NCBI GenBank assembly: GCA_003049465.1
Contig: PYSS01000108.1
Location: 1 to 64,000, forward strand
Source: Magnaporthiopsis rhizophila
Taxonomy: Eukaryota; Ascomycota; Sordariomycetes; Magnaporthales; Magnaporthaceae
Length of the DNA stretch: 64,000 nucleotides
Direction of reading: 5' to 3'
The notes under the pieces are model-generated. The model saw only the letters and a program-made list of their open reading frames with translations, was not told the DNA's origin and ran no database searches. Positions within the stretch are counted from its first letter, which is position 1; every line of letters starts with the position of its first letter. The translations under genes were made by a program, and so were the position numbers. Shown here one piece after another: positions 58,772 through 64,000 of this stretch.

Positions 58772-60550
58772 ATGCCCGTCCTTCCGAGACGGGCTCAAGA
58801 AGATGCAAGTGGTGCGGAAAGCGGATGGACGACAAACCGAATTATTGTTGTAGCGGCTTCAACAGGTACAAAACCCACCAAGTCAACACCTTGATATGTC
58901 AACATGACAGGCTAACCATCGCTGCGACTTATAGGAACTGGGGTGCTCTTTCTAATACTTGTCATCCTCACATTATATCGATATCGCTCCAGGTTGTCGT
59001 GGTTCACCTGGCGCAGCGGGGCGCCTTCGTGGGAGGTAAAGACACTTGCGGCTGGTGGGGGCAGGGAAGGCCACTACACCCGCAGGGAGAGCTGCCATGT
59101 GAGAAGCTCTCTCGGCCACGACCAGGACCCGGCAGCCATGTTCACGGCCCTCACGCCGCGGGAATCCGAGACGGATAAATCGCCAAGCAGCTCGCCGAGA
59201 AGCTCTCTTCCACCAAGGCTCCCCTCCGCCATGCTTGACTTTTCACAAATTAGCCCTTCGACCTTGGTTCCCTCCTATGCCGTTTCGGCGATTACATCCC
59301 GGGACAGGGGCGGCTCGATCAAGGCCATCCAGTCGCCTATCGCCGCAGCCATAGACAGCAGACTGGCTCTCCCGGACCAAAGGGACATGGGGCGGAACAA
59401 ACTGCCCATGGACCGTCTTGAGGGTTCTTCACAAAAAAGATCCTCTTCGATGAGGTCGAGCTCGAGTTTTTCCTCGGACACGTCGTTCCACAGCGCAGAA
59501 TACCGCCTGCCTCCATGTCCCATGAGCCGCAGCTATGAGGCGATCGATCTCAGCGAGGGCATCGACGGTGGCCCTGTGACGAGCTTAAGCCCGCCTCCGC
59601 CTGCCCGCCCCCCGAACAGTCGCGACCCGGCCCAGGATTCTACCAAGGATAATAATGCGGGCAAAGAACTGGATGCCACGTCTGAATGGGCGCTGATCAA
59701 GTCCCGTGTCGAATCGCGGTCGGCGGCGAAGCCCAAACCGCATGTGGATGATGGCCTTTTGGCTGCCGCGGCACTTGCATGGTGGGAGGCGTCGGGAACG
59801 CGAAGCTCGCCCGAGCGCCGCCGTCGGTACTCGCAGCTGGGGGAGCGAAAGCGTGTCGAGTCTACCCTCGGCGCCCCCGCCGCCGCCGTAATTGCCGCGA
59901 CGTGGAGGAGGGACTCGGCAAGGCTGTCCGGCTTGGTCGCGGCGGCCGCTTTCAATAGCGGATTCGGACTCACATTCCCATCCTCGTCCCAAATGCCGAC
60001 GCCGGAAGCGCTGCCGGGAGGGCCAAAGTTGGCTCTCACATACGGTCCCGCGCACTCCTCCGCCGGGCCGAGCAGCAGGAGGAGCATGTCGAGTGGTGGG
60101 TTCGGCGCCCGCGGCAACTGGCAGCAGCCAACGCGGGGCGGCAGCGATAGTGACGACTATCTCAACGCTAGCGGCTTCAGCCATCGCCGCCGCCGGCGGG
60201 AGGACGAGCACGGGCTTCTGGGGAACCGCACCACCGTCACCTCTGGCGGCGCTCGCAGAGCCCCTGAACATCTGCCCGACAGGCACCACGAGGCGGCGAG
60301 GGCCTCGCTGGCCCAGAGGAGGTTGAGCAAGCACCGCTACCAGTACCCAAACTTCTATACCACAAAGGTCGCAAGGAAGCTGCGGGGCGAGGAGCTTGCC
60401 GACCGACGCCAAAGGCACTCGCGGCAGCGGCTGCAAGGGGACTCCTCGTCGAAAGCGCAACAGTCGACGCCCAAAGAAAGCCGGGCCAGCGATTACGTCC
60501 TCCAGCTCTCTCACCACGATAAAGGCTTCAACTTTGGCTTTGAACTTTAG
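58772..60550 (+). CDS. Single-pass membrane protein, disordered cytosolic tail
   Basis: Exons are 58772-58865 and 58935-60550, giving 569 residues of unknown family. The junction joins VVAAST to GTGVLFLILVILTLYRYR, so the single membrane segment (about 23-46) only exists after splicing; that is the main support for the first exon. Basic residues RYRSRLSWFTWR follow the helix, so the short N terminus is probably lumenal or extracellular and the long C-terminal part cytosolic. The remainder is Ser/Pro/Arg/Ala-rich and probably disordered. A compact conserved-looking basic stretch near the end reads RRLSKHRYQYPNFYTTKVAR. No enzyme motif is visible. The first exon could be different if transcription starts elsewhere; the second exon is solid as an open frame. 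Confidence 0.7.
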
Positions 60551-61986
60551 CTTTTGACGCGCGTACAGCCCAGTGTTTCCCCCTTTTTGTTCATCCCCGG
60601 TTTTTTCCCCTCCTTTTCTTGCGTGTCTGGCTTCTCTTTTTCCCCTTTTCCCCCTTCTTTTCTTCTCTTGAGGCGGCTGATTATGTTGCTTAACAGAGCG
60701 AGTTTTGTTCTTGTTTGGCTCAATAGTGTCACCACACAACCTGGTATCTCGGGAACGGGTGGGCAGGCACGTTGTGTAATCACGGGTGTCTGGTAGAGTC
60801 TTCAACCGCAGCGAGCAACGTAATTATCGGGCTGTCATTTAAACATCAACCCTTTGCCCTCTGTACAAATGATTTCGTATATATATAGGTAGCTAGAGGA
60901 ATTTTTTATCGTAATGTGTCTACCACCGGAATTGGCCACAACCGCACAGTTGCTGTCTCATGTGCCATGGATACCATGCAGACACATGTGGCCCACGTCG
61001 GACTAGTAGGCCCGCATAATTACCGGTCGAGGAGGTTGGTTTTGGTACCCAATCGAAGGATGCGCTGATGAGATTGTGCGACCCCGGGACGGGTGATGCA
61101 CTGTGGCATCGGCACAAGCAAGCGGATCGGATACCTGGCCGGGCTAGGCTAATTGCTTGTTGCTTGGGGAAGGTTGCGGGGTTGCCGGGGCTAGCAGATG
61201 CGCTTCTTCGGAGGTGTAATCATCACACAGTAACTCGTACGTTCGTGCCCACAGCAGTCAACTTGCCCCGGCCAGGAGTGAGTGCGGTGAGAATACCCTA
61301 CTGCATGTGAGCGTTCATTTGATTCAGACTTGACGGTATCGCCGCCGCCTCTGGTGCGGGAGGCAATTTTTGGACTGGGGGAACGCCCCGCCAAGAGCGC
61401 GTGCCGGGGAGGTACCGGACCAGTGGTGGGTGGAGCGTCCAGTCCGACAGGCAGGCCGATGCCCAAGGGCCAGAGCGGGCAGCCCACGCACCGTGCAGAA
61501 CCTAAGTGGCTGCGACAGCCATCAACAATCAACCCTGTGCTGGGTCGCTTGCCAACAAATCCGTCATCAGCCCAGCCTCCACACTCCACCTCGACCGCCC
61601 GCCCGCCGCCTGCCCAGTCGAGTCGAGGACAACCAGGTTTGCCAAATCACGACCCCGAGGCGGCTCACCTCGTTCGGAACTGCGGCAGCAGAAAGAGGGC
61701 GATAACCGTCCGCGTCTGTCCCCTCGTTCCACTCCTGCTTTTCTGTCTGCTCGTCCACTTCGGCAGCATCCGACGCCCTGATCGCCCGTCGGGAACTCGG
61801 TCCTGTGTCAGTCAATCCCCCCCGATAAGCATCTTCGCCAAGAACCGCCGCATTTTCTGGCGTCCATACCCCCAAAGAAAAACCCGCGTCTGGAACACTA
61901 TCGCATTCAACGCTCTGGGCGGCACCTGCAAGATCCAGCCTCGAGGCCTCGCTCGCCTCCCATGAGGTAGAATCGACGTCGTCATC
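60551..61986. other. Intergenic region membrane protein - SIP5
   Basis: This is 1.4 kb. A TATATATA stretch is at about 60881-60888. Open frames upstream of SIP5 (61330-61965 and the opposite strand) have no recognisable domain. No supported gene. Confidence 0.5.
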
Positions 61987-64000
61987 ATGGGCAACACCAA
62001 CACCAAGGAGGCCCGGGATGTCGCCTCGCCCCGCTCTCCGCACGACCCGCGCTTTCCCCAGCAGCAGGACTCGGCGGGCCAGTCGTCGTCGTCTCGGCAC
62101 AGGTCGCGCACCAGCCGCTCCGACCTCGGTAGCCTCCTGGGCATCAGCCAGGCCTCCTCGTCGTCGGCCCAACCGCCCTACGAGCGCCGCGAAACTAAGC
62201 AGGAGCGGGAGGCCCGGAGGCTCGAAAAGGAGCGCCAGGCTCGCGTGATAGAGCGCGAGAGGAGCCTGAAGGAAGAGCATGTGGATGGTGGCTATCTTGT
62301 GACACTGGGCACCTATGTCGGCCCGGAGGACTACAGCAAGCCCACCGTTCGGCAGCTACAGGTACGTCCAACCTCAACTCACCGTCCTGGTCTTCCATGC
62401 CCGCCCTTCTACCGCACGTTCGCATCGCATGCTGACCCACTGCCTTCGTCGTCATTCTAGATTGAGCGGAAAATTGCGCCTTTTTGGAGGGGCTTGAACG
62501 ACTTCTCCGAGACATGGACCGAGCACCAGATAGTTGCTGTTGCTCGCGGCCTTCCCCTTCCCGCGGCCGACGCGCCCCCTCCCGAAGAGCTCATCCCCAG
62601 GCCCATGTCTGCCGATCCGGCCTCGACCTCGTCGCAGAATCTGAACAGCCTCACGATCCCCATGGGCGGCAGGACACAATCGGCCGCTTCCGACAGGAGC
62701 CGGTCTGGCCTTGGCTCCGCCATCCCGTCGCCGTCCTCGATGATCCGGAACGGCTCGCCCTTCAAGCATCGGCCAAAGGCCATCGCGGCGGCACTTAGCA
62801 TATCGTCTCGCAATGGCTCGGCGACCGAGATATCCCCTCGCGAGATCAAGCTTGCGCGCGATCCATTCGTCAACGGGCAGCCGCTCGAGGTGTTCTTGTA
62901 CAAGGACGCCGCAGAGTGCCCAATCTGTTTTCTTTACTACCCGCCCTACCTCAACCACACGAGGTGCTGTGACCAGCCGATATGCAGCGAGTGTTTTGTG
63001 CAGATCAAACGAGCCGATCCTCACTATCCTGAAGGTCACGGAGAGGCCGAGAACCCCGAGGCGAACCCCGAGGAGCAGGCGGGGCTCCTCATATCCGAGC
63101 CGGCCTGCTGTCCATACTGCCAACAGCCCGAGTTTGGCGTCACATACGAGCCCCCTCCGTTCCGCAGGGGCCTGGCGTACTCCCACTCGGGGCCGAACTT
63201 GGGGGTTGGGGTGTCGGGGACGGCAATGTCCTCTAGCAGTTCACTGAGCTCGAACCTGTCGCCAACTTCCATGACGTACCCATCCACGCAGAACAGGAGA
63301 CGGACGCAGTCGCTGTCTGCAAACGCCCCCAACGTCATCACCACCGACCGCGTCCGGCCCGACTGGTCGACGAAACTTGCAACTCAGCGTGCCCACGTCG
63401 CTAGGCGCGCTGCGGCCGCCACTGCACTGCACACGGCCGCATTCCTCATGGGGAACTCGGAAAGCAGGGGGTTCAGAATCGGGAGGCTCAGCAGACGCAA
63501 CACGGGCAACGCATCGGCAGCAGGGCCCTCCAGCGGTGCTGGTGACGCTGGTGCCGAAGGTGGTGCCAGCGGCGGAGGCGGGGAGAGCGGATCGGCCTCG
63601 CCGGCAACAATGGAGCCGGGCCCTCGCGGCAGCTCTGGGCGGGGGATTCTCGGAGGCAACAGGAGGAGTCGTATGGAGGATCTCGAAGAGATGATGTTTG
63701 CCGAGGCCATAAGATTGTCTCTTGCCGCCGAGGAAGAACGAAAGCGTAAGGCTGAGAAGGAAGAGCGGAAAGAAGCTAAGCGCAGGGAAAAAGAGGAAAG
63801 GAAGGAGGAAAAGAAGGCGGCCAAGGCCACAGCGAAGGCCGGCGCATCGGGACCATACGCAGGGAGCCCTGGCGGGAGTGGGCACAGCTCTCTCAGCGGC
63901 AGCTCTCTGAGTCTGCCGAGCCTGGGTCTGGGCCGCCGTCGGGGCAATAGTGCTGCATCCAATCTGCGGGTTGAGGCCAGCGTTGCCAGCGCCATGGCGG
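61987..64000 (+). CDS. SIP5: Sip5-like RING/UIM protein, truncated by window edge
   Basis: This is a homologue of yeast Sip5, which links the Snf1 kinase and the Glc7 phosphatase Reg1 in glucose signalling. Exons are 61987-62361 and 62461 to beyond 64000; the stop codon is outside the window. The start MGNTNTKEA has a myristoylation-type Gly2. A conserved region spans the splice site (GGYLVTLGTYVGPEDYSKP, then IERKIAPFWRGLNDF). A RING-like cysteine-rich domain begins at C278 (CPICFLYYP, then CCDQPICSECF) and closes near CCPYCQQPEFG. Downstream is Ser/Gly-rich sequence, then a ubiquitin-interacting-type motif at about 533-549 (LEEMMFAEAIRLSLAAEEE), followed by a charged Lys/Glu helix. An E3 or ubiquitin-binding role is inferred from these motifs. 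Confidence 0.88.

Noticed and set aside
58797..58880. Zinc-finger-like CKWCGKRMDDKPNYCC reading
   Set aside because: It is in a different frame from the one that splices to the membrane segment, and it runs on into the intron without a partner domain.

Overview
This window is nuclear DNA of a filamentous ascomycete. The genes are broken by short introns (mostly about 50-150 nt, GT-AG, with CTAAC/CTGAC-type branch sites). Coding sequence is GC-rich, intergenic DNA carries long T tracts, and the gene set is fungal (Snt2, Ams1, Sip5, Nop14, a Ydj1-type DnaJ, CLIP-170, cytosine deaminase). A sordariomycete fits best, possibly Magnaporthales, but that lineage is an impression rather than a demonstrated result. 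There is no operon, CRISPR array, virus or recognisable transposon.

Layout from left to right: a HELQ/POLQ-type DNA repair helicase (minus, 177-3783); a 4.9 kb gene-free stretch; the chromatin reader SNT2 (plus, 8717-14490); cytosine deaminase FCY1 (plus, 15327-16212); a farnesylation-motif DnaJ of Ydj1 type (plus, 17723-19259); tRNA m7G methyltransferase subunit TRM82 (minus, 19957-21842), divergent from ribosomal stalk protein RPP0 (plus, 22340-23352); mitochondrial MutS homologue MSH1 (minus, 24105-27415); an unrecognised acidic protein with an 11-residue repeat (plus, 29486-30514); vacuolar alpha-mannosidase AMS1 (plus, 32076-35499); an STK16/Env7-type kinase (plus, 36061-37575); a CLIP-170-type microtubule protein (minus, 38582-41473); a conserved one-helix membrane protein (minus, 44332-45502), divergent from ribosome biogenesis factor NOP14 (plus, 45858-48690); a single-exon cytochrome P450 (plus, 49829-51580); a Myb/SANT-like protein (minus, 52955-53998); a 4.8 kb gene-free stretch; a single-pass membrane protein (plus, 58772-60550); and the 5' part of SIP5 (plus, 61987 to the right edge).

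The genes are mostly housekeeping and do not form one pathway. The only functional groupings are loose: genome maintenance (helicase, MSH1) and translation or ribosome biogenesis (TRM82/RPP0 divergent pair, NOP14). The P450 has no biosynthetic neighbours. I built exon structures by hand from splice signals, reading frame and conserved motifs. Every complete multi-exon model closes in frame.

I did not find a new multi-gene system. The most interesting signals are at the splicing level. A probable 2-nucleotide microexon in the helicase restores its conserved His-His-Ala-Gly motif. A duplicated splice-site arrangement in FCY1 could give two in-frame proteins that differ by one residue. Other items to check are a cluster of three ACGCGT boxes in a gene-free region, a telobox in the RPP0 promoter, and recurrent TACCTAGGTA palindromes in intergenic DNA.
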